Source: Paraburkholderia sp. (GTDB taxonomy: Bacteria; Pseudomonadota; Gammaproteobacteria; Burkholderiales; Burkholderiaceae). Taken from it: 60,048 bases of DNA. Location of the stretch: assembly GCF_004298475.1 (NCBI RefSeq), contig NZ_SCRP01000030.1, forward strand, positions 1 to 60,048, written 5' to 3'. Position numbers and translations under genes: made by a program. Under the pieces are notes generated by a model. It did not search any database, was not told the origin of the DNA, and saw only the letters and a list, made by a program, of their open reading frames with translations. This document shows, piece after piece, positions 19,552-27,435 of the stretch (position 1 is the first letter of the stretch; each line of letters starts with the position of its first letter).

Positions 19552-19766
19552 CGCGCCGATGTGCACGGGCCGCGCAAACCTTTAGCGCGGCCGCTGCGCG
19601 ATGGGCCTGCCGCAACGCGCCCTTCGCGCCTGTCGAGCCTGTCGTGGCCCTCGCGCCCTTCATAGCCCCTCGTGCCCCTCGTGCCTGTAGCGCCCCGCGG
19701 CGCCACCGCTCGCGTGGCTGCACGCCCCGCGCAACGCCCGTTCCCGGGCGCGTGCGCCGACTGTCC

Positions 19767-19826
19767 CTGGACAACCCGCTGGACAACCCGCCGAACAACC
19801 CGCTGGACAACTCGCGGGACAAAATC
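19767..19826. repeat. 12-bp tandem repeat between tal and VOC gene
   Basis: Five units of CTGGACAACCCG type with point changes. The whole tal-VOC gap (19552-19936, 385 bp) contains no convincing gene. Other low-complexity duplications lie at about 19628-19690, built on GCCCCTCGTG and GCCTGTCG units. Confidence 0.9.
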
Positions 19827-19936
19827 CACGCTGGCACGAACCTGCACGCCTAGAATCAGGACAGCGGCGCCCCTGCCGTGCAATCCGGCCCTGTCTTCGG
19901 GCCGGCCAGATGTCCCATCCCGCCAGGAAACCGACG

Positions 19937-20368
19937 ATGCAGATCCAGCCCTACCTGTTCTACAACGGCACCTGCGACGAAGCGATCGCGTTCTACCGCG
20001 AGGCGCTTGGTGCGAAGGAGCTGATGAAGATGCGCTTCAAGGAAGCGCCGCCCGATCCGGCACGCCCGATGCCGCCCGAATTCGCCGAAAAAATCATGCA
20101 CGCGACGCTCCAGATCGGCGACGCGGAACTCATGATGTCCGACGGCGGCTGCATGACGAAGGAAGACAAATTCCGGGGCTTCGGCATTTCGCTGACTGCG
20201 CCGGATATCGCGACGGCCGAACGGTATTTCAACGCGCTCGCGAACGGCGGGCAAGTAACGATGCCGTTCCAGAAGACCTTCTGGTCGCAGGGATTCGGCA
20301 TGCTCGCCGACCGCTTCGGCGTGCCCTGGATGATCAGCGCGCCGCCGCTCGAGTCACCCGCTGCCTGA
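19937..20368 (+). CDS. VOC family (PhnB-like) protein
   Basis: A 143-residue glyoxalase/bleomycin-resistance-fold protein of the PhnB/3-demethylubiquinone-methyltransferase-like type. MQIQPYLFYNGTCDEAIAFYREALGA is the standard first module; IMHATLQIGDAELMMSDG and FWSQGFGMLADRFGVPWMI follow. Function in this subfamily is undefined. The start is ATG 19937 with AGGAAA about ten bases upstream. It is convergent with the FUSC gene, 21 bp apart. Confidence 0.9.
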   Translation: MQIQPYLFYNGTCDEAIAFYREALGAKELMKMRFKEAPPDPARPMPPEFAEKIMHATLQIGDAELMMSDGGCMTKEDKFRGFGISLTAPDIATAERYFNALANGGQVTMPFQKTFWSQGFGMLADRFGVPWMISAPPLESPAA

Positions 20369-20389
20369 CCTCCGCCAACGCCGCGCGCC

Positions 20390-21577
20390 TCACGCCATGC
20401 GGTGCACCGAGGCGCGCTCGATATTCCAGCGCGGCTCGGTTTCGAGCAGCAACGCGCGCAGCAGATCGACCTGCTCCTCCACGCGCAGACCGAGCCAGTA
20501 CGGCCCCTGCATTTCCGGCGCGAGCGGCACGGCCGATGGCTCGGGCAACGCATCGCCGGGCGCGCGGCGTTCGCCGCCGTGGACGTACGACTCCTCGCCA
20601 TCGAGCGGGCGCAGCGCACGCGCCGCCACATCGGGATGGCGAGCGCCGCCAAAGCGCAGCGCTCGCGCCGTCGCGAGCAGCGACTCGCGCACCCGCGCGC
20701 CGCGTCCGGCGAACGCAACCTGCACGATCTGCCGCTCGTAGCGCTCCATGCCCGTCGTCATGATCTCCAGCGCGCTCAGGAGCGAACGGTGCAGCCGCTG
20801 GATGGCTTCCAGACGCGCGAGCGGCACGTCGATCTCCTTGGCCACCGAAGGCATGAGCACGCGCAACTGCACGAGCCGGTCGTTCATGCGCATGAAGGCC
20901 GGCACCAGAACCTCGCTATCGGCAGGCTCGCCGCGCACGACCTGCGTGTAGATGTTTGCGCAATCACGCAGATTGTCGGCGAGCCGGTAGCGCCACGAAT
21001 ACGTCGCGTGCAGCGGCAGCACGAACGAGAATGCCAGCGCGATCACGATGCCGATCATCACGTTGAGCGTGCGCCAGAGTCCGGTGTCGATGAGGTTGTC
21101 CCCGTGGCCCGCGACGATGCACATCGTGATCGCCGTGAGGAGTGCGACGTAACCGGATTTGCCGATCGCATGCCACCCGCAGACGCCCGCCACCACCGAC
21201 ATCAGCACGTACGTGAGCGCCATCGAGTGCGTGAGCGCCTGCAAGCCGATGAGCGCGAGACCGATGCCTGCGCCGAGCAGCGTGCCGAGCGAGCGCTCGG
21301 TCGCCTTCTTGCGGATATTGCCGTGATGCTGGAGCCCGCCGATCACCACGAGCACCGTCACCGACGCCCAGATGCCGTGCGGAATGTGGATGCCGCTCGT
21401 CGCGAGGATCGAGGCCATCATCGCAAGGCCCACGCGGATGCCGTGAATCAGGCGCGCGTTGCGGTAGCGGTAGAACGGCGAGGCGAGCGCACGCCAGATG
21501 CGCGCGAGCCGCGAGCGGGCGCGGCGCGGCGGCGGTACGGAACGAACGGCGGCGGGATTGGATTCGGACTGGGCCAT
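20390..21577 (-). CDS. FUSC family inner-membrane protein
   Basis: A 395-residue protein with six hydrophobic segments in the N-terminal half and a long cytosolic helical half, resembling aromatic-acid efflux/YccS-type FUSC proteins. Conserved features are RVGLAMMASILATSGIHIPHG, GGLQHHGNIRKKATERSLGTLLGAGIG (the FUSC signature) and GHGDNL. The start was placed at ATG 21577 (MAQSESNPAAV). The transport substrate is unknown. It lies just downstream of the mctP terminator and so has its own promoter within 21578-21650. Confidence 0.88.
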   Translation of the reverse strand: MAQSESNPAAVRSVPPPRRARSRLARIWRALASPFYRYRNARLIHGIRVGLAMMASILATSGIHIPHGIWASVTVLVVIGGLQHHGNIRKKATERSLGTLLGAGIGLALIGLQALTHSMALTYVLMSVVAGVCGWHAIGKSGYVALLTAITMCIVAGHGDNLIDTGLWRTLNVMIGIVIALAFSFVLPLHATYSWRYRLADNLRDCANIYTQVVRGEPADSEVLVPAFMRMNDRLVQLRVLMPSVAKEIDVPLARLEAIQRLHRSLLSALEIMTTGMERYERQIVQVAFAGRGARVRESLLATARALRFGGARHPDVAARALRPLDGEESYVHGGERRAPGDALPEPSAVPLAPEMQGPYWLGLRVEEQVDLLRALLLETEPRWNIERASVHRMA

Positions 21578-21649
21578 GGCGCGAGCGGAACGTGAACCGG
21601 CAAGGAACCGGACGCTGGTGAGCGCAGCGTCGCAGCGACCATCGTGCAC

Positions 21650-21688
21650 CAGAAAAACAAATGCCCGCAACTATTCGTTGCGGGCATT
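21650..21688 (-). terminator. Rho-independent terminator of DUF3311-mctP
   Basis: A perfect 12-bp stem AATGCCCGCAAC/GTTGCGGGCATT (21660-21671 and 21677-21688) with a 5-nt loop is followed on the minus strand by a T-rich run. Between it and mctP lies a 10-bp x3 imperfect duplication (21691-21720, GGCTGCTGGA type). Confidence 0.9.
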
Positions 21689-21736
21689 GGGGCTGCTGGA
21701 AGCTGCTGAAGGCTGCAAGCGGCGACCAGGCGCAGC

Positions 21737-23287
21737 TCAACCTTCGACCACGTCGAGATAGTCCTCAGGGCGCGTGCGGTCCTCACCCAGTTGCATGCCG
21801 AAGACATGCACGAGCACGGACACGACGACCGCCACCACGAGGTTCACGGCCAGCGACCACACCGCCGCGTAGCCCGGCACGGCCATACCGAACAGATGAA
21901 TCACGAAGATCGAACTCGCGAGCTTCAGCGAAACGGCCATCCACGTGCCCGTCGCAATGCCCGCGGCCCAGCCGAGCAGCAGGCCGCGGTAGTCGAGCTT
22001 GCGCGTGTAGAGGCCGAGTACGATGGCCGGCACCGTCTGGATGATCCAGATCCCGCCCAGCAGCTGCAACTGGATCGCGTACTTGAGCGGCAGCCCGATG
22101 ATGAACGCCACCGCGCCGACCTTGACGATCAGCGAGACGAACTTCGCGACGTTGGTCTCCTGCTGGTTGGTCATCCGGGGGTTGATGAACTCCTTGTGGA
22201 CATTACGCGTGTAGAGGTTCGAGGCGGCAATCGACATGATCGCGGCCGGCACGAGCGCGCCGATGCCGATCGCGGCGAACGCCACGCCGACGAACCACGA
22301 CGGAAAGAAGTGCAGGAACAGCGCCGGGACCGCGAAGCTCGAGCCGAAGGCCTTGAAGTACGGCACGAACTCCGGCATGTTCTGCACGCCCGAGGCGAGC
22401 GCCATGAAACCGAGCAGCGCGAGCAGGCCGAGCACGAACGAGTACGCGGGCAGCATCGCCATGTTGCGGCGGATCGAGTTGCCTGACGACGACGAGAGAA
22501 TCGCCGTGATCGAGTGCGGATACAGGAACAGCGCAAACGCCGAACCTACCGCAAGCGTCGCGTAGGCGCTATAGCCGTTCAGGCTCGCCGCGTCCGGCGC
22601 CTTGAGCAGCAGCTTGGCCGGCGGCACCGCGCCGAAGATGTGGCCGAAACCGCCCATCTGCGCGGGAATCACGATGATCGCCGCGCCGATCGTAATGTAG
22701 ATGAGCACATCCTTCACGACGGCAATCATCGCCGGCGCGCGCAGACCCGACGTGTACGTGTACGCGGCGAGGATGGCGAACGCGATGATGAGCGGCAGGT
22801 CGCCGACGAAACCCGTCGTATTGAAACCGAGCGCGCCGATCACGACTTCGATCCCGACAAGCTGCAGCGCGATGTACGGCATGGTCGCGACGATGCCGGT
22901 CACGGCGATGGCGAGCGCGAGCATCCGGCTGCCATAGCGCGCGTTCACGAAGTCGGCCGACGTGACGTAACGATGGCGCTTCGCGATGGCCCACAGCTTC
23001 GGGAACACGACGAACGCGAACGGATAGATCAGGATCGTATATGGCAGCGCAAAGAAACCCGTTGCGCCCGCACCGAACACGAGCGCCGGCACCGCGATGA
23101 ACGTGTACGCCGTGTAAAGGTCGCCGCCGAGCAGGAACCAGGTGACAAAGGTGCCGAAGCGGCGTCCGCCGAGGCCCCACTCGTCGAGGTGCGCGAGGTC
23201 GCCCTTGCGCCAGTTCGCGGCGAAGAAGCCGAGAATCGTGACGCCGACGAAGAACAGGATGAAGACGACGGTCGCGGTGATGTTCAT
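21737..23287 (-). CDS. mctP: Monocarboxylate transporter, sodium:solute symporter family
   Basis: A 516-residue SSS-family transporter with about thirteen membrane segments, closest in pattern to MctP of rhizobia, which takes up lactate, pyruvate and other monocarboxylates. DEWGLGGRRFGTFVTWFLLGGDLYTAYTF and YPHSITAILSSSSGNSIRRN are typical. The start at ATG 23287 overlaps the DUF3311 stop by 4 bp (ATGA) and has GGGAGG upstream, indicating translational coupling. A longer upstream in-frame extension is not needed. Confidence 0.92.
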   Translation of the reverse strand: MNITATVVFILFFVGVTILGFFAANWRKGDLAHLDEWGLGGRRFGTFVTWFLLGGDLYTAYTFIAVPALVFGAGATGFFALPYTILIYPFAFVVFPKLWAIAKRHRYVTSADFVNARYGSRMLALAIAVTGIVATMPYIALQLVGIEVVIGALGFNTTGFVGDLPLIIAFAILAAYTYTSGLRAPAMIAVVKDVLIYITIGAAIIVIPAQMGGFGHIFGAVPPAKLLLKAPDAASLNGYSAYATLAVGSAFALFLYPHSITAILSSSSGNSIRRNMAMLPAYSFVLGLLALLGFMALASGVQNMPEFVPYFKAFGSSFAVPALFLHFFPSWFVGVAFAAIGIGALVPAAIMSIAASNLYTRNVHKEFINPRMTNQQETNVAKFVSLIVKVGAVAFIIGLPLKYAIQLQLLGGIWIIQTVPAIVLGLYTRKLDYRGLLLGWAAGIATGTWMAVSLKLASSIFVIHLFGMAVPGYAAVWSLAVNLVVAVVVSVLVHVFGMQLGEDRTRPEDYLDVVEG

Positions 23288-23520
23288 TGCGACCTCCCTG
23301 CATCGCCGCGATTGCGGTTCTTCGTCATCTGATAGACGAACGCAGTGATAATCGCACTGATAAACACCCAGATAAGCTGATACCAGTAGAAGAACGGGAA
23401 ACCCCACAGGGTCGGCTCGACCTTGTTGTACGACGGCACCCAGACCATTGCGATCCAGGGTATCACCAGCAGCCAGAGCCAGTGCTTGCTGCCCGTTGCG
23501 CTGTCAACGTCCTTTGCCAT
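23284..23520 (-). CDS. DUF3311 small membrane subunit
   Basis: A 78-residue protein with two hydrophobic helices (about residues 14-30 and 43-64). The motif LVIPWIAMVWVPSYNKVEPTLWGFPFFYW is diagnostic of DUF3311. Such genes typically sit directly before an MctP-type symporter and probably encode an accessory subunit (inference from consistent pairing). It overlaps mctP by 4 bp. Confidence 0.92.
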   Translation of the reverse strand: MAKDVDSATGSKHWLWLLVIPWIAMVWVPSYNKVEPTLWGFPFFYWYQLIWVFISAIITAFVYQMTKNRNRGDAGRSQ

Positions 23521-23540
23521 GGCGTCTCCTCTTTGCTTTT

Positions 23541-23560
23541 AGTGGTAGCTAGTGGTAGCA
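23541..23560. repeat. 10-bp tandem repeat upstream of DUF3311
   Basis: AGTGGTAGCT/AGTGGTAGCA lies 20-40 bp upstream of the DUF3311 start, probably in its leader. Confidence 0.8.
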
Positions 23561-23749
23561 ATACCCGCGCCCCCCGTGGAGCGGTCGACGCCCTGCTCTT
23601 CGCTCAGCCGGCAAGGTCATCGAAAGCGAGAAAAAGAGTATCACGTTGCGATATGTGGTCAAGCCGGGGCGGACCCCAATCCGGACGCAGCTGTCAAGCG
23701 GCGATGCGTGCAGGCTTGCCGTTGCGGTTGCCCGCACGCAACCGGTAAT

Positions 23750-23772
23750 AAAAAACCGGCCTGAGGCCGGTT
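23750..23772 (-). terminator. Terminator of the spermidine-synthase-like gene
   Basis: An 8-bp stem AACCGGCC/GGCCGGTT with 3-nt loop (23754-23761, 23765-23772), followed on the minus strand by a T-run. It is about 100 bp beyond the gene's stop. Confidence 0.8.
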
Positions 23773-23871
23773 CCGGTTTCGTGAAGCTGGGCCGGCATCG
23801 CCAGGACGGGCGCGACAGCCGCCCGGCATAGCGAACCTGAGTGAACTGAAGCACAGCGCAGGCGCGCCGGC

Positions 23872-24840
23872 TCAGATCGAGAACGTCTCGCCCGTCTGAC
23901 CGCTCGATTCGCGCAGCGCCTTCACCCACTCGTGCGCAGGCAGGCCGAGCGTCGTCTCCAGCACGCGCGCGCGCTTTTCCAGCGCCGCATACGCGACCTC
24001 AAGCGCAGGGCCCGAGAACGCGAGCGCCACGCGGTTGCCCTCGTGCACTTCGGGCAGCGCGATCACGCGGCCTTCGAACGCTTCATTCAGGCGCTTCATG
24101 TTGCGCACGAAACTCGGGTGATCGCCGAAGAGATTGATCGTCGCGATGCCGGCATTGGTCAGGCACAAGCGCACGGCGCGATAGAACGCCACGCTGTCGA
24201 GCACCGGGCCGCGCGCAGTTGCGTCGTAGACGTCGATCTGCATCGCGCCGATCGTGCCGTGATTCGCGCGGTCGTTCACGAAGTCCCACGCATCGAGTTC
24301 GCGTACGGTGAGGCGCGCGTCGTCGGACGGGAGTTCGAACATCGTGCGCGCCGCGATCACGACCGCCGGATTCAGCTCGATCGCCTCGACCTTTGCCGGA
24401 CGCAGATAGTGATGCGCAAATTTCGTGAGCGCCGCAGCACCGAGGCCGAGTTGCACGATGCGCGCGGGCGTTGCGAGGAACAACAGCCAGGCCATCATCT
24501 GCTGGGCGTATTCGAGTTCGATGTGATGCGGCTTGCGCAGGCGCATCGCGCCTTGCACCCACTCGGTACCGAAATGCAGATAGCGCACGCCGCCCTCCTC
24601 CGAGAACGTCACGGGCGCGAAACGCGGCTTGCGCGGCGCTTCGATGAGCGGCGCGCGGTCGAGATCGTCGTCGGCGCGGCGCGCTCGCGCGGCACCCTTC
24701 GTGGTCTTCGTGACCTTCGTCGTTTTCGCGCGCGGCGCGATTTCGGCTTCGGCTTCCTGCGCGGCGGCGTCGTTGCGGTCAGTGCTGGGCTGGCTAAAAG
24801 CGCGCGCCTCAGCCGAGGCGCGCTTGATAAGAGTCGTCAT
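23872..24840 (-). CDS. Spermidine synthase-like methyltransferase-fold protein
   Basis: A 322-residue protein with a Rossmann core similar to SpeE. RIVQLGLGAAALTKFAHHYL is the AdoMet/dcAdoMet-binding loop, VEAIELNPAVVIAARTMF the acidic-loop strand, and DARLTVRELDAWDFV the next. The usual catalytic aspartates of true spermidine synthase are not clearly conserved (IDVYDATARGP replaces the normal segment), so polyamine synthesis is uncertain. The N-terminal ~70 residues are low complexity with Thr-Lys repeats (TTKVTKTTKG). It is monocistronic with its own terminator. Confidence 0.75.
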   Translation of the reverse strand: MTTLIKRASAEARAFSQPSTDRNDAAAQEAEAEIAPRAKTTKVTKTTKGAARARRADDDLDRAPLIEAPRKPRFAPVTFSEEGGVRYLHFGTEWVQGAMRLRKPHHIELEYAQQMMAWLLFLATPARIVQLGLGAAALTKFAHHYLRPAKVEAIELNPAVVIAARTMFELPSDDARLTVRELDAWDFVNDRANHGTIGAMQIDVYDATARGPVLDSVAFYRAVRLCLTNAGIATINLFGDHPSFVRNMKRLNEAFEGRVIALPEVHEGNRVALAFSGPALEVAYAALEKRARVLETTLGLPAHEWVKALRESSGQTGETFSI

Positions 24841-24977
24841 GTAAAAGATAGCTTACGAAAGAGGCGGTTTCCCGGGCGAACGAGAGCATAGCATTCACGG
24901 CCGAATGCACTGCCGAAGTGCTGCAACGGCCAGCAGCCGTTTTGGGTACGCTTCGTTGCAAGCGATCGAACGGCAAC

Positions 24978-25178
24978 TCAGTGCGGATCGTGTTTCCGCC
25001 GCCGCAGATTGTCCCGCACGCGACGGGCTACGAGAACCGGAAGGTAGTCTGTGATTCGGGCGCCTTCGCTGTATTCCGCCCAGGTTTCTGCGTACATCCT
25101 CGATACGGTTTCTAGAGGGATATCGGTGTCACTGGCAATCGACTGGACGATAAATTCGTCAACGTGGTGCGCGGCCAT
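24978..25178 (-). CDS. DUF3562 domain protein
   Basis: A 66-residue protein. VQSIASDTDIPLETVSRMYAE followed by ITDYLPVLVARRVRDNLRR is the DUF3562 pattern, common in Burkholderiaceae, where the family often occurs in several copies of unknown role. GGGAG precedes ATG 25178 by seven bases. This is the first gene in a stretch with visibly more A/T than its surroundings. The following 291 bp (25179-25469) hold no gene I can support. Confidence 0.82.
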   Translation of the reverse strand: MAAHHVDEFIVQSIASDTDIPLETVSRMYAETWAEYSEGARITDYLPVLVARRVRDNLRRRKHDPH

Positions 25179-25469
25179 CTTTTTCTCCCTGCAGTCGGAG
25201 TATCAGGCGCGGGAAATCGCCTTACCGACCATGTTGTTTCCCACTACCTGCCTACATAACACTTTCACCCAAACCGGACGGGACAGCAAAGGGTTGTCTG
25301 GCACCTCGAGGACTATCTCACCGGGCGTTGAGCCGCGTCACATGCGCGCGCAACCAACTTGAAAAACGACGGAGAACGTCACCCACGCGCGTCGCGGGCG
25401 CGACGTTTTGACATGCATCAATGTTCGAACCTATGAACGACAATTGTCGCGATTGTTCAGGGACAAATC

Positions 25470-25685
25470 ATGGCAAAGAAGTTTCCGATCCATCCACTAC
25501 ACCCCGAGCGTGTTTGCTGGGGCTGCGATCACTACTGCCAGGCCGACGACATGCGATGCGGCAATGGACAGAGCCGCACGCAGCATCCGGTCGAGTTGTT
25601 AGGCGACGACTGGTACGAGCAAGGCGACTGGGGCCTCGATGTCGACCCATCGGAAAAGAGTGTGACGCCGGGGAAGATTGGCTGA
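25470..25685 (+). CDS. DUF3079 family protein
   Basis: A 71-residue protein with the family's Cys-rich core HPERVCWGCDHYCQADDMRCGNG (split here as CWGC, HYC and RCGNG) and RTQHPVELLGDDWYEQGDWG. The cysteines suggest a metal site, but none is proven. AGGGA precedes the ATG by eight bases. Its last ~22 bp overlap, on the opposite strand, the end of a glycosylase gene fragment, implying that the fragment or the gene arrived by recombination. Confidence 0.85.
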   Translation: MAKKFPIHPLHPERVCWGCDHYCQADDMRCGNGQSRTQHPVELLGDDWYEQGDWGLDVDPSEKSVTPGKIG

Positions 25686-25884
25686 GGACTCGGGTGAAGA
25701 CGCGCGCTGCGGCACGAACCCAGGTTTCGCCTGCACAGCCCGTTCCAAGCTTCCCGGCATTACCTCCGTTGAACCCAATGGAAACCAGAGGCGGCAAAGT
25801 CTCGTCGAGTGCGACGCGATCGTGACTTGCATGCTCGCGTATGCCGCTATCAAAACCGCCAATACACCGCATTTCGGCTACGAC
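25663..25884 (-). pseudogene. Truncated DNA-deoxyinosine glycosylase copy 1
   Basis: The minus strand encodes a C-terminal fragment clearly homologous to the intact glycosylase at 27436-27930. VVAE-RIG-DS, REHASHD, LPPLVSIGFNGG and SQSSPAS all align with VVAEARRIGSLDS, RDHASND, LPNLVAIAFNGG and PSSSPAY. The N-terminal half with the GSLPG motif is absent. Reading remains open but the protein would lack the active-site half. This is a diverged, older copy. Confidence 0.75.
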
Positions 25885-26053
25885 ATAGCCCGACATCGCA
25901 TTCAATTAGCATATCTAGCCAAACCGGATCGACTGATCCTAAAGATTTTGCATTTGGGGCCGTAAAGAGAAATCGCGAAGGTCGGGCGCAAGGTGCTGCC
26001 CTGTTGAACACCTTTGCATATTCAAACCAATCAGGCTTTACGGGGACCCTTCA

Positions 26054-26512
26054 ATGAAAAATCTTTGCCGGACGTTATTGCTTTCAGCTAGCGCAGCGTT
26101 TATTGCAGCCGGTTGCGCTTCGGGACCGCAATATAAGGACGTCGCATCGTCGATACCGACGCTTGCCCCGGATCACGGCCGGATCTATTTCTTTCGGGAA
26201 AACAGCATGGGCGGAGCGCTGATCCAGCCGGAGATCAGACTTAACGAACAAGTGGTCGGCCGTTCGGTACCCGGGGGATTCTTCTATGTAGACGAGACCC
26301 CGGGCGATTACACCGTGGCGACCACGACTGAGACCAAGAAAACGATCACCTTCGCCTTGCGCGCCGGCGACACAAAATATGTGCGCACCTCGATCAGCAT
26401 GGGGATATTGGTCGGGCATATCACACCAACGCTGGATGACCCGGATACCGCGCCTCAGGAAATCGAGCAGCTCAAATATACTGGCGTGAAAACAAATACC
26501 GTAACGCAATAG
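26054..26512 (+). CDS. DUF2846 family lipoprotein
   Basis: A 152-residue putative outer-membrane or periplasmic lipoprotein. The signal peptide ends in a lipobox IAAGC with Cys at residue 21. The mature domain (GRIYFFRENSMGGA, IRLNEQVVGRSVPGGFFYVDE, PGDYTVATTTETKK) matches DUF2846. The function is unknown. It sits between two glycosylase gene fragments in the A+T-richer islet and looks like a passenger gene. Codon use is less GC-biased than in flanking chromosomal genes. Confidence 0.85.
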   Translation: MKNLCRTLLLSASAAFIAAGCASGPQYKDVASSIPTLAPDHGRIYFFRENSMGGALIQPEIRLNEQVVGRSVPGGFFYVDETPGDYTVATTTETKKTITFALRAGDTKYVRTSISMGILVGHITPTLDDPDTAPQEIEQLKYTGVKTNTVTQ

Positions 26513-26619
26513 ATCGTTTGTATTGAACAGCCTGGTGGCGGTGAGCGGTGTATCCGCTTCGCCGCCTGGGCTGCGTGACGCACGAAGGCGTCGTGTCGTT
26601 CAGCAGGTATAGCGGTGCT

Positions 26620-26780
26620 TGGTGTCGATCCGCCGTCTCACCAAGCGCCCGCATCCCGATCTTCTCCGCAGTTCCGCCGTTGAACGCTATGGAGACCAGA
26701 CTCGGGTGCGTTTCGACCAGAGTGCCCAAATCGTCGCTCGCATGGCCAATCGCTCGCGAATCAATACCCAACATTTTCAT
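26620..26780 (-). pseudogene. Truncated DNA-deoxyinosine glycosylase copy 2
   Basis: The minus strand encodes GIDSRAIGHASDD, LPSLVSIAFNGG-like and GTAEKIGMRALGETADR, the last ~20 residues identical to the intact gene. Similarity stops abruptly at 26625 on the 3' side and near 26770 on the 5' side, so both the N-terminus and the true C-terminus are missing. The start of this fragment is a 68-bp exact repeat of the intact gene. Confidence 0.8.
26625..26692. repeat. 68-bp perfect direct repeat, left copy
   Basis: Base-for-base identical to 27535-27602, 910 bp away, in the same orientation. The two copies flank ccdAB. Outside the 68 bp, similarity drops sharply on one side and ends on the other. 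Confidence 0.92.
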
Positions 26781-26824
26781 GTGGACTACAATGCGCATAA
26801 CTTACCCACATTAGGAGCAGCGCC

Positions 26825-27070
26825 ATGCGTCGTCCAGCGGCCGATGCGGCTCCCCGGCGGGCCACAAATATTAGTCTGCCCGAAGACGTCTACAAGGACG
26901 CCAAGGAGCTCGGTATCAATTTCTCGCAGACCTGCGAGCGGGCACTTCGCCAAGCTGTTCAAGCAGAAAAGGATCGCCAGTGGGCCATCAAGTACGCCGG
27001 TTTTATCGAGGCCTATAACGAGATGGTTGAGCGCGATGGCCTGCCGCTCGCTCAATATCGGACGTTCTGA
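26825..27070 (+). CDS. ccdA: Type II antitoxin, CcdA family
   Basis: An 81-residue antitoxin. The N-terminal ribbon-helix-helix (RATNISLPEDVYKDAKELGINFSQTCERAL, residues ~13-42) binds DNA. The C-terminal tail (RQWAIKYAGFIEAYNEMVERDGLPLAQYRTF) contains the toxin-binding segment, ending in the family's GLPL-x-YR-F. AGGAG lies nine bases before the ATG. A TACAAT -10-like hexamer is at 26787-26792. Its stop overlaps the ccdB start by one base (TGATG), indicating coupling. It is probably autoregulated by CcdA-CcdB. Confidence 0.93.
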   Translation: MRRPAADAAPRRATNISLPEDVYKDAKELGINFSQTCERALRQAVQAEKDRQWAIKYAGFIEAYNEMVERDGLPLAQYRTF

Positions 27071-27384
27071 TGGCCCGTTTTGACGTATTTCTGAATCCGG
27101 GCCAACATCCAGCCGTGCCTTACGTTGTCGATGTCCAAGGCAACCACTTATCCGGTCTGGCGACACGCGTGGTTATCCCGTTGCGACGCTTGGACAGCTT
27201 CGCCTCAGTCCCTCTTCCGCCTGACCTGATACCTGTCTTCACGATCGAAAGCATTGAGTGCATGCTGGATACGCCAACACTTGGCGCGATTCCACGAAAT
27301 GAATTAACCCAATCCGTTACGTCGCTACTCCATCGGCAGGACGAGATTAATTCGGCGCTAGACCGATTGTTTGGCAGTTGGTAA
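27070..27384 (+). CDS. ccdB: Type II toxin, CcdB family
   Basis: A 104-residue toxin of the gyrase-poisoning CcdB family. MARFDVFLNP, YVVDVQGNHLSGLATRVVIPL and CMLDTPTLGAIPR match the fold core. In F-plasmid CcdB the last residues Trp-Gly-Ile are needed to poison gyrase; here the end is Phe-Gly-Ser-Trp, so activity needs testing. It sits in a tight operon with ccdA between two 68-bp repeats, a typical chromosomal addiction module. Confidence 0.92.
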   Translation: MARFDVFLNPGQHPAVPYVVDVQGNHLSGLATRVVIPLRRLDSFASVPLPPDLIPVFTIESIECMLDTPTLGAIPRNELTQSVTSLLHRQDEINSALDRLFGSW

Positions 27385-27435
27385 GCCGCCAGACACGCCT
27401 CTACTCTCGCTGACGCGAGACCACGCTCGGACACG

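Noticed and set aside
19644..19853. Short open frame through the 12-bp repeats (Leu-Asp-Asn-Pro units)
   Set aside because: Low-complexity, no ribosome-binding site, and frame is only a by-product of the repeat unit.
24978..27384. Insertion sequence or prophage as the origin of the A+T-rich islet
   Set aside because: No transposase, integrase or phage gene and no terminal inverted repeats were seen; only gene fragments and direct repeats support mobility.
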